Under the pieces are notes generated by a model. The model had not been told where the DNA came from and did not search any database. It worked only from the letters and a program-made list of their open reading frames with translations. Positions 8,223 to 15,673 of a stretch of DNA of 18,303 nucleotides are shown piece by piece; position 1 is the stretch's first letter; each line of letters starts with the position of its first letter. The position numbers were made by a program, and so were the translations under genes. The stretch is taken from positions 1-18,303 of the forward strand of contig JAISCO010000145.1 of assembly GCA_031265535.1 (NCBI GenBank), in the 5' to 3' direction. Origin of the DNA: Spirochaetaceae bacterium. Lineage in GTDB: Bacteria > Spirochaetota > Spirochaetia > Treponematales > Breznakiellaceae.

Positions 8223-9158
8223 TTAGCGCCAATCACCGATGAACAGAATTTCTGGTTCAAGCTCTATGCCAAGTTTGCGGCGCGCTTCCTGCTGAACCGC
8301 TTGGGTTAAGGCGCGTATATCGGACGAAGACGCGCCGCCTGTGTTCACGATAAAGTTGCCATGCCAGTCCGCAACCCTCGCTCCGCCTATCCGCAAACCC
8401 CGTAAACCAAGCTCCTCAATGATTTTTCCGGCGCTCTTACCAAAAACCGGATTATTTTTGAATACAGAACCGGCCGATGGATAATTAAAATGCCCCTTAC
8501 TATCCCGTTCAATCCGGTATTCCGACATCTGTTTCAAAATATCGCCGCGCCCGCCCCGGCTAAGGTCAAAGTGAACGGCAAGTATCAAGGCGCTTCTGCG
8601 TTGATAGGGGCTCAGTTTATATGACCAAGCGTCCGCGTTGAACGGCTCAAAAACAACATTGAAATCTTCGTCCAGCACATCAACACCGCGCAGTACGCCG
8701 GAAATTTCCCTTTCCCAGCAGCGGGCGTTCATCCAGACCGCCCCACCGGCAGTCCCCGGAAGTCCGGCAAGAAATTCCAAACCGGAAAGAGAATTTTGCG
8801 CCGCCAGTTCCGCAGCATCGTCGCTGAACATTCCGGCGGGAACGATAAAAGCGCCTTCATTCACATACGCGCCTGTCTTGGAAACCGTCCTTGTGTCGAA
8901 TGTAATACCCCGAATTCCGGCGTCCGCGACAACGAGATTGGCCCCTCCGCCAATTATTTGAACAGGAATTTTGTTATCGCGGGCATAGCGAAAGAGGGGG
9001 GCGGCGGCGGCAAGCGGTTTATCCGCAGCCGCCTGTACATAAAAATCCGCCGGTCCGCCGGTTTTGAATGTTGTATGCTTCCACATCGGTTCATCGCGGC
9101 GTAAGGTAAGCGAAGCGGCGACAAGCATATCTTCCGGGATCAATTCGCAGGGCAGCAT
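8223..9158 (-). CDS. murB: UDP-N-acetylenolpyruvoylglucosamine reductase MurB
   Basis: MurB uses NADPH and bound FAD to reduce UDP-GlcNAc-enolpyruvate to UDP-MurNAc, the second committed step of peptidoglycan precursor synthesis in the cytoplasm. Numbered from the chosen ATG (311 residues): HTTFKTGGPADF at 28-39, the FAD-site GGGANLVV at 70-77, GLEFLAGLPGTAGGAVWMNA at 126-145, PSAGSVFKNN at 227-236 with the proton-donor serine at 231, HGNFIVN at 266-272, and EPE at 301-303 with the catalytic glutamate. The compact C-terminal part suggests a type II MurB. The frame stays open to a TTG at 9188, but those extra codons lie in an AT-rich spacer repeat, so ATG 9158 is preferred; ATG 9128 is also possible. 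No strong ribosome binding site precedes any of them. Confidence 0.93.
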   Translation of the reverse strand: MLPCELIPEDMLVAASLTLRRDEPMWKHTTFKTGGPADFYVQAAADKPLAAAAPLFRYARDNKIPVQIIGGGANLVVADAGIRGITFDTRTVSKTGAYVNEGAFIVPAGMFSDDAAELAAQNSLSGLEFLAGLPGTAGGAVWMNARCWEREISGVLRGVDVLDEDFNVVFEPFNADAWSYKLSPYQRRSALILAVHFDLSRGGRGDILKQMSEYRIERDSKGHFNYPSAGSVFKNNPVFGKSAGKIIEELGLRGLRIGGARVADWHGNFIVNTGGASSSDIRALTQAVQQEARRKLGIELEPEILFIGDWR

Positions 9159-9173
9159 GACAAGCAGTATACA

Positions 9174-9298
9174 ATGAACAGTTAACAATTATCAATTAAC
9201 AATGAGGAATGAACAATTAGCAGTGAGGAATTAGGAGGGATGAGTGAAAGAAGGAAGCAATTAAAAATGAGCAATGAACAGTTAGCAGTGAGTAACTT
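9174..9298. repeat. AT-rich short repeats upstream of murB
   Basis: Imperfect repeats of the type AACAATGAGGAATGAACA and GAACAGTTAGCAGTGAG run through this spacer. The same style occurs at 470-500 and as an insert at 9477-9535. They look like degenerate 7-bp-based repeats of the short tandem type known in several bacteria. No ORF or promoter stands out. Confidence 0.6.
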
Positions 9299-9340
9299 TT
9301 TACTTCTTCCCTTTTACCTTTTACTTGAATAATAGGTGGG

Positions 9341-9680
9341 CGGGGGTGGCGGAAGACTGCCGTAGGCGGGCTGGAGACAGGGGTGGCGCGACTATGATGC
9401 GGCGGTTTGCGATGATGCGGGGAAACAGCGCCCCCCTTCTGAATAGAAAAATGAGCCGCAGATTACACGAATTAACAATTATCAATTATCAATGAGCAAT
9501 TAGGAATGAGGAGTGAACAACATGAGGATGGCAACGCAGATTATCGGAACAAAAACCTAAGGCAGCTATCAACTTGAACGCATCTCCGCCGCCAACGGCG
9601 CAAACAAGTTTGCGGCGGCGGGAATACGCTAGCGCGGAGCGCATTGAAACCCACTGGTGGACGCTGGCGGGCTGGCGGGT
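9341..9680. repeat. Spacer repeat unit R1, copy B
   Basis: This is the direct-orientation partner of 531-900. It lacks the 107-bp element found in copy A, but carries its own insert of about 59 bp at 9477-9535, exactly where copy A reads straight from CACGAATTAAC into GCAAATTATCGG. The right end (CTCCGCCGCCAACGGCGC, hairpin, GCTAGCGCGGAGCGCAT, AAACCCACTGGTGG) closely matches copy A. It is followed by a CTGGCGGG tail, as at 404-456. Confidence 0.8.
9477..9535. mobile_element. 59-bp AT-rich insert inside repeat copy B
   Basis: Compared with copy A, this block is inserted between GAATTAAC and GCAGATTATCGG. AAC stands at both junctions, which could be a short target duplication or chance. The insert is made of AATGAGCAATTAGGAATGAG-type repeats like those before murB. 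It may be an inserted element or a local expansion. Confidence 0.45.
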
Positions 9681-9688
9681 GGTGGGTT

Positions 9689-10732
9689 TCATTTAATGGC
9701 GGCCTTAGCGGCTTTCAACTGCCTTGCGTTCACATAAGTCGGGTAGAAGTATGAGGATAAAAGAATAAAAGAACCGACCCCTATGGGGACATAGCCGTAA
9801 TAAAATATTTCATCTACATCTGTTAACAGGAAATGCCCCAAACTTTGCATGGCGACACCCGCAAGCAAAACACTCAACCCCACTACAATTCCTTTCGTTT
9901 TTAATACGGCCGATTCCTCCAAAGGCGTAAGATTCGCGAGAGAGTTTATCGGGTCCATACTGAAAGACAGTTCCCCGTTATTTTCAGCGGAAATAACTAC
10001 AGGACTTTGGGTATTTACGCGCAGCCAGTAAGCGGGAACATCTTTACTCATGGAGCGCCGTTTTGTCTTGCCGTTTTGCGGGTCAACCGTGAGCGTCTCT
10101 TTTTGCCGCATATTGATTCGCGTCCGCTTTGTACCCGGTGGGATAACTATTGCCCTGCCTGAAATTGTAGAGACAGAAAGCACAGGCTGCGATTTATACT
10201 TCAGACTGGACGACACAATATAATCAAAATTGACAGATCCGTTTTGCAGTTCCACTGTCGAAGCGCCGCCATTTACTATGATAGTTTCAGTTTTGCTTGC
10301 CTGATCTATGCGAATCCGTCCGTACATAAGCGTTATTGCCATTGTCCCCGCTAAACCGCTTATTTTGTCAAAGGAAAGCATAGTGTTCTCGGCTACTCTT
10401 ATCAGCGCGTTACCCGGTGTTACACGGACTTCCGCAAAGACGCCGGCGGCAGTCTGAATAGTGTCGGCATCTCTTAGTATAACGCCTTCAACCGGCATAG
10501 TTGACGAATCATAGCTGAGACGGATCTCGCCGTTGCGTACAAGCGTGAAGCGGCCTCCGGCAGGGACTAAGGCATGGGAAACAGAAACTATCCGTTCAGT
10601 CTGGGCATGTAGTACAACCGGGCTTTCACAAAGAAAAAAAACTATAAAACCAAGTATAAAAGCCAGTTTCAAAACACCAGCGGGTTTTGAAATTTGTTTA
10701 AAAAAAACGGTCAAAGGCGTGGTTTTCCCCAT
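9689..10732 (-). CDS. Exported FecR-domain protein with C-terminal membrane segments
   Basis: With the start at ATG 10732 the product has 347 residues. Residues about 18-43 form a signal sequence or membrane anchor (LKLAFILGFIVFFL, ending LHA-Q). Residues about 84-155 resemble a FecR domain (PF04773): DADTIQTAAGVFAEVRVTPG, an AENTMLSF strand, then MYGRIRI. A basic stretch (KRTRINMRQKE, GKTKRRS) follows, and two hydrophobic segments lie near 281-300 and 309-332. In spirochetes, stand-alone FecR-domain proteins are common and not tied to iron signalling, so no ligand is proposed. The frame is open back to ATG 10831, but the extra 33 codons cover a dispersed palindrome shared with 16420-16470, so the later ATG is preferred; neither has a strong ribosome binding site. 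Confidence 0.75.
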   Translation of the reverse strand: MGKTTPLTVFFKQISKPAGVLKLAFILGFIVFFLCESPVVLHAQTERIVSVSHALVPAGGRFTLVRNGEIRLSYDSSTMPVEGVILRDADTIQTAAGVFAEVRVTPGNALIRVAENTMLSFDKISGLAGTMAITLMYGRIRIDQASKTETIIVNGGASTVELQNGSVNFDYIVSSSLKYKSQPVLSVSTISGRAIVIPPGTKRTRINMRQKETLTVDPQNGKTKRRSMSKDVPAYWLRVNTQSPVVISAENNGELSFSMDPINSLANLTPLEESAVLKTKGIVVGLSVLLAGVAMQSLGHFLLTDVDEIFYYGYVPIGVGSFILLSSYFYPTYVNARQLKAAKAAIK

Positions 10733-10749
10733 TAAATCCAAAGCTGCCG

Positions 10750-10796
10750 GACAGACAGAGATTGTCTCTTCAAAACTGAAATTTTGAAAGAACCTT
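10750..10796. repeat. Dispersed double palindrome, copy near the FecR gene start
   Basis: GACAGACAGAGATTGTC followed by TCAAAA..TTTTGA and AGAACC matches, in order and spacing, 16428-16474 (GACAAGCATAGCTTGTC, CAAAAACTGAAGTTTTGG, AACAGCC). It lies just upstream of the preferred FecR start and would otherwise be translated as the odd extension FFQNFSFEETIS. Confidence 0.6.
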
Positions 10797-10832
10797 ATTT
10801 TAGTATACACGTTCCGTTGTGAAATTAACATA

Positions 10833-11188
10833 GTAAATATTCGCCATACCTTTATACCTTAAAACCTGCAAGCGTAGCAGGCTGCTGGAACATTTGCCCA
10901 AAAAAGCGGCTGCCGGCGCTGTTACGGTAACAAAATATTCTTGTTTGCGTAATAATATATATCATTAGTCTGACTTTTAATATAGACTTCAAAAAAGATA
11001 ATATCAATACGACAGGCAGTATATCCGATTATTAAATGAGGTAGATTCAAAACCGGCGGGCAGCGGATTGAGAAGGCAGTAATTCGCCGGGCGTGGAGGC
11101 GGTTATTCCCGCTAAAAACGGTTGTTTTTTCGCACATGGGGTTTCACAGGTCTAACGACTTGCGGAACACGCATTTTCAAGCGAAACC
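10833..11188. other. Divergent spacer without a gene
   Basis: This spacer lies between the leftward FecR gene and the rightward gene at 11242. It has small palindromes (CCTGC..GCAGG at 10865-10881; GTTACGGTAAC at 10920-10930) and an AT-rich stretch at about 10925-11030 that probably holds the promoters, but I cannot pick a convincing -35/-10 pair. Short ORFs here have no coding character. Confidence 0.5.
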
Positions 11189-11214
11189 CCGCCAAAAACT
11201 TTAGTTTTTGGCGG
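11189..11214. repeat. 12-bp perfect hairpin before the gene at 11242
   Basis: CCGCCAAAAACT (11189-11200) pairs with AGTTTTTGGCGG (11203-11214) around TT. It is of the same family as 5873-5900. It lies 27 nt before the ATG, inside the likely leader, so it could affect transcription or message stability. No T-run follows. Confidence 0.65.
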
Positions 11215-11241
11215 TTCCCAAAATTTAATTCGGAGTTTTCT

Positions 11242-12261
11242 ATGAAAAAAATATATTGCGTCATTGTACAGTTTTTTTGCGCCGCCCTGATTTTTTCGGC
11301 TGAACAGGCAGGCGTAAGCCTGGGGATCCGTTATTTTGATAAGCAGCTTTACTACCCGCAGCAGGGGGATATCTTGGTGCAAGTTACTATTACCAATACT
11401 TCGAGCGAAGTGTATCATTTCAGACTTTCGGACGACAGGGCATTTTCGATTGATTTTGATGTTCGCGCGCTTACTAACCGGCCGCTCGAAAACGCTGATG
11501 TTTTAGTAAGGAAACGAACGGGGCAGCAACAGGTTTTCTTTCGCGAGCTAAGCCTTGACCCGGGGGAATCGCTCTCATTTACCGAAAATATCCGCGACTG
11601 GCGGCGCATAGACAATCCCGGTTCTTATATCGTACAGGCCAGGTTTTATCCTGATCTTTTTAAGCCTGCCGTATCAAATAGTACGGAAAGCTCGCTCTTT
11701 GTGTCGTTGAGCGGCACTCCGTCCGAAAATAAAGAGCTTCAGCAGACATCAATCGAATCCAACCGGTTAAATTTGCAGATAAAGGCTCCCGCCATACTCA
11801 ATTCCGAAGGAATACCTGTCGCGCTGGAAGAAGAAACACAGGCTGTCTATTTTAGGGAACATCTGCCGCCGGACGAAGTTGTTACGTGGACGCTGCGTAG
11901 CCGGCAAAAATCCCAGTGGGAAAAATTCTTTTTATATTTTGATATTGAGCAGATGCTTCTTAGGGATGCCGCACGCGGGCGTGTATGGCGCGCCGAGTCG
12001 GAGGAGGGGCGGCGGCGTATGCTCGCCAAATACAGGGAAGACCTGGGCGGGCAGGTGATAGACGGCGATATAAGCGCCATACCTTACGAGTTTACGATAG
12101 AACAAACTACATACAATGAGGATGAAGGCACGGTCAATGTGCTTGAAAAATTCAGGATCGGCGATTATACGGAACTTAAGCGGTATACCTACTATCTGCG
12201 CCGCGCCGGCGATATTTGGGTTATAGTCGATTATGTAGTCCAAAATCTGGGTACTGAATGA
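11242..12261 (+). CDS. Exported protein of unknown function with an Ig-like N-terminal part
   Basis: I do not recognise the family with certainty. The product has 339 residues. Residues 1-20 form a signal peptide (MKKIYCVIVQFFCAALIFSA). The N-terminal half reads like a beta-sandwich of the BsuPI or Ig-like kind: LVQVTITNTSSEVYHF, DFDVRALTN, then LDPGESLSF and NPGSYIVQARFYPDLF. The C-terminal part (about 225-339) contains a charged helix (RRRMLAKYREDLGG) and strands ending in YTYYLRRAGDIWVIVDYVV, which could be an NTF2-like fold; both readings are tentative. The start is set by GGAG about 8 nt before the ATG and by the signal peptide; the frame is open to about 11122 but lies over a hairpin. 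It is probably a periplasmic or outer-membrane factor. Confidence 0.75.
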   Translation: MKKIYCVIVQFFCAALIFSAEQAGVSLGIRYFDKQLYYPQQGDILVQVTITNTSSEVYHFRLSDDRAFSIDFDVRALTNRPLENADVLVRKRTGQQQVFFRELSLDPGESLSFTENIRDWRRIDNPGSYIVQARFYPDLFKPAVSNSTESSLFVSLSGTPSENKELQQTSIESNRLNLQIKAPAILNSEGIPVALEEETQAVYFREHLPPDEVVTWTLRSRQKSQWEKFFLYFDIEQMLLRDAARGRVWRAESEEGRRRMLAKYREDLGGQVIDGDISAIPYEFTIEQTTYNEDEGTVNVLEKFRIGDYTELKRYTYYLRRAGDIWVIVDYVVQNLGTE

Positions 12262-12277
12262 AACTCCCCGCCGCAGA

Positions 12278-12298
12278 GCCGTAAACAAAGTTTACGGC
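12278..12298. repeat. 9-bp perfect hairpin after the gene ending at 12261
   Basis: GCCGTAAAC (12278-12286) pairs with GTTTACGGC (12290-12298) around AAA. It is enclosed by an outer CCCCGCCGCA...TTGCGGCAGGG pairing (12267-12329), the same plan as the hairpin at 280-315. It is a dispersed family member, about 16 nt after a stop codon. Confidence 0.6.
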
Positions 12299-12445
12299 AA
12301 ACAAGTTTACGCGCAAATTTGCGGCAGGGATTGCCCCCATAGTTGATAAGTAAACACGGAAACTCTGCCACAACAGCAGTTTTACTTTTACAATTTTGCT
12401 ACAAACCGTACCCGGCAACAAGTCAAAATTTGCTTTAATAAATAG

Positions 12446-12466
12446 AAAAACCGCTACGCGGTTTTT
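12446..12466 (+). terminator. Intrinsic terminator
   Basis: AAAAACCGC pairs with GCGGTTTTT around TAC, and the downstream arm runs into TTTTTT before CCC. It has a run of A on the left and T on the right, so it can work in both directions. It probably ends the rightward gene at 12261 and may stop leftward readthrough. Confidence 0.65.
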
Positions 12467-12472
12467 TCCCGC

Positions 12473-12528
12473 GCGGTTTTTAGGCATTTTCTCCCTGCGT
12501 GTCTTTCTTTAAAATGCCTAAAAACCGC
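12473..12528. repeat. 18-bp perfect inverted repeat with 20-nt loop
   Basis: GCGGTTTTTAGGCATTTT (12473-12490) pairs perfectly with AAAATGCCTAAAAACCGC (12511-12528). The loop is CT-rich. It follows the terminator at 12446-12466 and shares the GCGGTTTTT arm with it. It is probably a bidirectional terminator between two converging genes. Confidence 0.65.
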
Positions 12529-12607
12529 CCCGTGTTCCAAACGGCAGGCAGCAATTCCTTAAAAAACGTCCAACCGTAACAACCCCACAAAAAATTGTGG
12601 GTGGCAG

Positions 12608-12656
12608 CGAAAAAATGGGGGTGGGGCCCGCCGGGATGGGGGGCCCCATTTTTTCG
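12608..12656. terminator. 13-bp hairpin with a GC-rich loop at the converging 3' ends
   Basis: CGAAAAAATGGGG (12608-12620) pairs perfectly with CCCCATTTTTTCG (12644-12656); the loop itself contains GGGGCCC and GGGCCCC segments. A smaller hairpin, CCCACAA-AAAA-TTGTGGG, lies just to the left (12584-12601). It sits about 75 bp past the stop of the leftward gene ending at 12730 and probably ends it. Confidence 0.5.
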
Positions 12657-12729
12657 GCTGACAGGCCCCGCACTTTTGACGTACGTCTTAACGGACGGTC
12701 CGTGTTAAAAGTAAAAAATTGCTTAGGCT

Positions 12730-14037
12730 TTATCTGCGGGAGCTGCCAACCCGTTCTTCCGATACTTTGCGTCCGTCAAGCCAGACGGCTCTTAGTATCT
12801 CTTTGTTGTCCCTGTACAAAGTTTCTATTTCGCGGTCCCCGTCGAGCGTAACGCTGCGTTCCATGACGCCGTTATTATAATTTTCTTCCCTTATAAATTC
12901 ACCAGCTTCGTCATAAATGTAGGCCACACGCCGCTCTCCGCCGGGCCTTGTCCAAGTTACAGAAACTAAATGGTCGTTTTCCCATGTATTTTTTAATTCA
13001 CCGATTACGGCGTCATCTTCGCCGCGGTATGTCTCGGTGATGACGCGCCGCTTGTTGTCGAAGGTATAATCTATTTTTGATGATTCGATATTCATAATAT
13101 CCGACAAAAAAATTGAAAAACGGGGCGCCGGGACATTCATAAAATTGACGTCGGTAGGGCCGCCTTCGACAAAGCGCGGAAAATGTATCAATTCAGGCTG
13201 TGTCCCCGGGCTGTGAAATACCCGTTCAATAGAGCGTAAACCTTTTGAGCGGGTATACCGGTAAAAATCCGTCCATACCGGGCCGCTTTCCCGTCCGGTT
13301 ATAGCGACAAAAGTTTCGGGTATGGGGGCGGGTCCATCCGGATTGCGAACCATTTCCGCGGCGGAAGGGACGGTTTCCGGGGTACTTACGATGTCTGACA
13401 GATTGTCAATGATAGGGGTTTCCGTCATATCCGTTTCGATCAATGATAATTCATCTTCGGACGGAATTATTATTCCGGGTACAAGTTCCTCTGCCAGATC
13501 ATTGAGATCAGTGAGATCATTGAGCGCCGGCGTTTCTTCATCAGACGCTTCCTGCGATACCGCTTCAACAAAATGAGCTTCCGCCTTCAGCAGAGTATGG
13601 TCTTTATAAGAGTATGAGATAAAATAGCCGGAGCCGTCCGCGTCAAGGCGCTGTTCCTCGACCAGGAAACCTTGATCATCATACCATTCGATAAAGCCGG
13701 AGCCGTTATCGCTTATCGCGGCAACAAACAGCGCAATTTGCATCTGGTCGCGGAACACCCACTGTGTTTTTACCCGTTTGCCGTCCTCGTAAAGTATGCT
13801 GCATGTGATACGCCAAGGCTCGGAATAGTATTTTCGTATCTCGCGCGGCAAGTCTTCCGGTTTTATTTCGCGTACCGCCAGCGCGTTTTTTTCCCGCAGC
13901 GCGCGAAGCGGCATCGCGCGTTCAAGCGCCATTCCCGCCGGATTCGATATGTACCACTCAACATCGTTTACCGCGGCGTGTAACACCGATGTTAAACAAA
14001 AGAATTGTATCAAAAATATATGTTTTTTAATTCCCAC
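12730..14037 (-). CDS. Exported protein of unknown function with acidic linker and strand repeats
   Basis: I do not recognise a named family. The product has 435 residues and starts with a signal peptide (about 1-21, MGIKKHIFLIQFFCLTSVLHA). Residues about 22-155 are a compact part with the pattern YEDGKRVKTQWVF and WYDDQGFLVEEQRLDADGSG. A long acidic, low-complexity linker follows (about 160-240, rich in D, E, L, I, P and T). The C-terminal 150 residues are repeated strand pairs such as DYTFDNKRRVITETYRG, AYIYDEAGEFIREENYNNG and ETLYRDNKEILRAVWLDGRK, which recall YD/RHS or YwqK-type repeats. The GTG start follows TGAGG by 4 nt. It lies directly downstream of ftsY in the same direction, but a strong hairpin separates them. 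A cell-surface or periplasmic role is inferred. Confidence 0.75.
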   Translation of the reverse strand: MGIKKHIFLIQFFCLTSVLHAAVNDVEWYISNPAGMALERAMPLRALREKNALAVREIKPEDLPREIRKYYSEPWRITCSILYEDGKRVKTQWVFRDQMQIALFVAAISDNGSGFIEWYDDQGFLVEEQRLDADGSGYFISYSYKDHTLLKAEAHFVEAVSQEASDEETPALNDLTDLNDLAEELVPGIIIPSEDELSLIETDMTETPIIDNLSDIVSTPETVPSAAEMVRNPDGPAPIPETFVAITGRESGPVWTDFYRYTRSKGLRSIERVFHSPGTQPELIHFPRFVEGGPTDVNFMNVPAPRFSIFLSDIMNIESSKIDYTFDNKRRVITETYRGEDDAVIGELKNTWENDHLVSVTWTRPGGERRVAYIYDEAGEFIREENYNNGVMERSVTLDGDREIETLYRDNKEILRAVWLDGRKVSEERVGSSRR

Positions 14038-14100
14038 GCCGCCTCAGGGAATTTTTGAAAGCACACGTTTCGCCGGGTTTTAGCCCGAAAAACCGCGAAA

Positions 14101-14133
14101 CCGCCGCTAAAAACAGCCGGTTTTTAGCGGCGG
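14101..14133 (-). terminator. 14-bp perfect hairpin after ftsY
   Basis: CCGCCGCTAAAAAC pairs perfectly with GTTTTTAGCGGCGG around AGCCG, starting 4 nt beyond the ftsY stop. On the minus strand it is followed by TTTCGCGGTTTTT. A second palindrome (GTTTCGC at 14067-14073 with GCGAAAC at 14095-14101, enclosing CGGGTTTTAGCCCG) lies next to it. Together they probably end ftsY transcription before the gene starting at 14037. Confidence 0.65.
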
Positions 14134-14136
14134 CTT

Positions 14137-15030
14137 TTAGCCTAAAAATTCCTTAATACATTCATCGGCATTGAACGGGCGGATGTTTTCATATTTTTCG
14201 CCGTCGCAGATATACAAGACCGGCAGTTTGAGTTTTGCCGCCAGCGGGAACACAATTCCACCTTTAGCGCTTGAATCCATTTTACTCAGTATTACGCCGT
14301 CTAATTTGACAGCCTCGTGAAATGTTTCCGCCTGAACCAGCGCGTTGCCGCCTGTAGTGGCGTCAAGCACAAGCCAGCGGTATGTGCGGCTGTCTTCCGG
14401 CGTTCCCGCGCCCTTAGAGTGTGTAACACGGTCTATCTTCTTTAGTTCTTCGACAAGCGCCGATTTTGTATGCATTCTGCCCGCCGTATCGGCGATTACA
14501 TATCCATACCTACCGGCCAGCGCCGCCTCCAGCGCGTCGTAAACAACAGCGGCGGGGTCTCCTCCCTGTTTATGGGCGATTACGCGGATCCCAAGCCGTT
14601 CTCCATGTATTTTAAGCTGATCTATGGCCGCCGCGCGAAAAGTGTCGGCTGCCGCGAGTATAATTTTAGTGTCTTTTTGCAATAAACGCGCCAATTTTGC
14701 CGCCGTAGTTGTTTTTCCAACGCCGTTTACCCCCAAAAGCAGGATAACTTGCGTTTTTCCACCGGTTTCGGCGGGGATTTTTTGCTGATCCTGCGCCTTT
14801 TGCAGTATCTCGTTCAATATTTTTGATAGAATCAGCCGCGCCGCCTCCGCTTCACGGATATTTTCTTTTTTACAGCGCCGTTTTAGCTCGTCAACAGTCT
14901 CAAACGCCAGCGATGCGCCAAAATCTCCTTCTATAAGCATGTCCGCCAAATCATCAAAAAAATCATCATCCAAAGTGGATGTCAATCCAAAAAAATGTTT
15001 TAATTTGTCAGAAAATGACATTTTTCCCAC
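14137..15030 (-). CDS. ftsY: Signal recognition particle receptor FtsY
   Basis: FtsY is the SRP receptor GTPase. It docks ribosome-SRP complexes at the inner membrane so membrane proteins enter the Sec translocon. The 297-residue product has the NG core only: N domain helices at about 5-80, then the G domain with the P-loop GVNGVGKTTT (100-109), DTFRAAAIDQL (129-139), DTAGR (181-185), LDATTGGNA (222-230), SKMD (249-252), AKGG (255-258) and the closing GEKYENIRPF (277-286). The acidic A domain of E. coli FtsY is absent, as in many bacteria. An insert (HSKGAGTPEDSRTYR, about 204-218) lies before LDATTGG. The start is GTG 15030 or ATG 15021; G-rich sequence precedes both. It is distinguished from Ffh by lacking an M domain. 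Confidence 0.95.
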   Translation of the reverse strand: MGKMSFSDKLKHFFGLTSTLDDDFFDDLADMLIEGDFGASLAFETVDELKRRCKKENIREAEAARLILSKILNEILQKAQDQQKIPAETGGKTQVILLLGVNGVGKTTTAAKLARLLQKDTKIILAAADTFRAAAIDQLKIHGERLGIRVIAHKQGGDPAAVVYDALEAALAGRYGYVIADTAGRMHTKSALVEELKKIDRVTHSKGAGTPEDSRTYRWLVLDATTGGNALVQAETFHEAVKLDGVILSKMDSSAKGGIVFPLAAKLKLPVLYICDGEKYENIRPFNADECIKEFLG

Positions 15031-15219
15031 GTTTCCCCCGGTTTTCCGTCAAATTCAGCTTTGGCGTTTCTAAACTCTGTTGTGAACATTCTAAAACTGA
15101 GTTTATCACTTCCAAACCTATCTTTACAAGTTATACGTCCGGCTGCGGCCAGTTGCCGGAAAGCGCAGTAAACAAGGAAAAAGGGAAAAGTAAAAAGGAA
15201 TTTCTTACTTCTTAATAAA

Positions 15220-15232
15220 GGGGGGGGGGGGG
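15220..15232. repeat. 13-base poly-G tract upstream of ftsY
   Basis: There are thirteen consecutive G on the plus strand (C on the ftsY sense strand), 189 nt before the ftsY start. Poly-G tracts of similar length change transcription of tpr and other genes in Treponema pallidum. No promoter can be placed with confidence beside this one, so any effect on ftsY is a guess. The rest of 15031-15219 holds AG-rich spacer sequence resembling 9300-9330. Confidence 0.7.
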
Positions 15233-15289
15233 CATCAATCATAAACCGTTAAATTTTTGAGGTAATATGATAAATTTTTCGATGCGGCT

Positions 15290-15392
15290 CCCCCCGCCCA
15301 AAAACGGCATGCGAACTAGTGAGCATGTGTGAATATGTGGCAGCATGGCGTAGGCCCAAAAAACTTACTGTTACATGCCGCTTACAGGCCGC
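15290..15392 (+). mobile_element. ~105-bp element, copy 2 (stand-alone)
   Basis: This matches the reverse complement of 573-679 over nearly its whole length: CCGCCCAAAAACGGCATGCG, GTGAGCATGTGTG, GGCAGCATGGCGTAGGCCC, AAAAAACTTACTGTTACA and CAGGCCGC. The two copies differ by scattered substitutions and small indels in the middle. Reading frames across it are not kept, so it is probably non-coding. It is not inside an R1 unit here, which supports its being a separate element. Confidence 0.6.
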
Positions 15393-15472
15393 GCTCCATA
15401 GTCCTCATTTCGCTGCGCTCCATTCCGGTCTATTCCTTCCTTATAGGGTAAAGCAGGCGGCAAAACGTCAGG

Positions 15473-15497
15473 CAAAACAGTGCACCGCACTGTTTTG
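15473..15497. repeat. 11-bp perfect hairpin
   Basis: CAAAACAGTGC pairs perfectly with GCACTGTTTTG around ACC. It has no T-run and no gene beside it. It stands in a stretch (15393-15670) where I see no credible gene. Confidence 0.55.
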
Positions 15498-15673
15498 TCC
15501 CCACTCTTGATCGGGCTTAATTGTGGGGATCGCAGTGCCGCCGGATCCCAACACGCTTCCGATATGCTCCCTGCATCCATAGTCCTCACTCTGCTTGTGG
15601 TCTTGTCCTTCTTTACCGCTTACGCGGGTTTTCCATTACCCCCAGGTTCCCGCCTGCCGGCGGCGGTAATTGT

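Noticed and set aside
8223..9188. TTG start of murB at 9188
   Set aside because: The extra ten codons lie in an AT-rich spacer repeat; ATG 9158 already gives a normal MurB N-terminus.
9489..9692. 67-codon minus-strand frame in R1 copy B
   Set aside because: It spans the 59-bp insert and the repeat; no counterpart exists in copy A.
15521..15673. Upstream part of the frame ending at 15907
   Set aside because: Begins on TTG and has a composition unlike protein (many R, S, P, C); only the last part is kept as a weak candidate.
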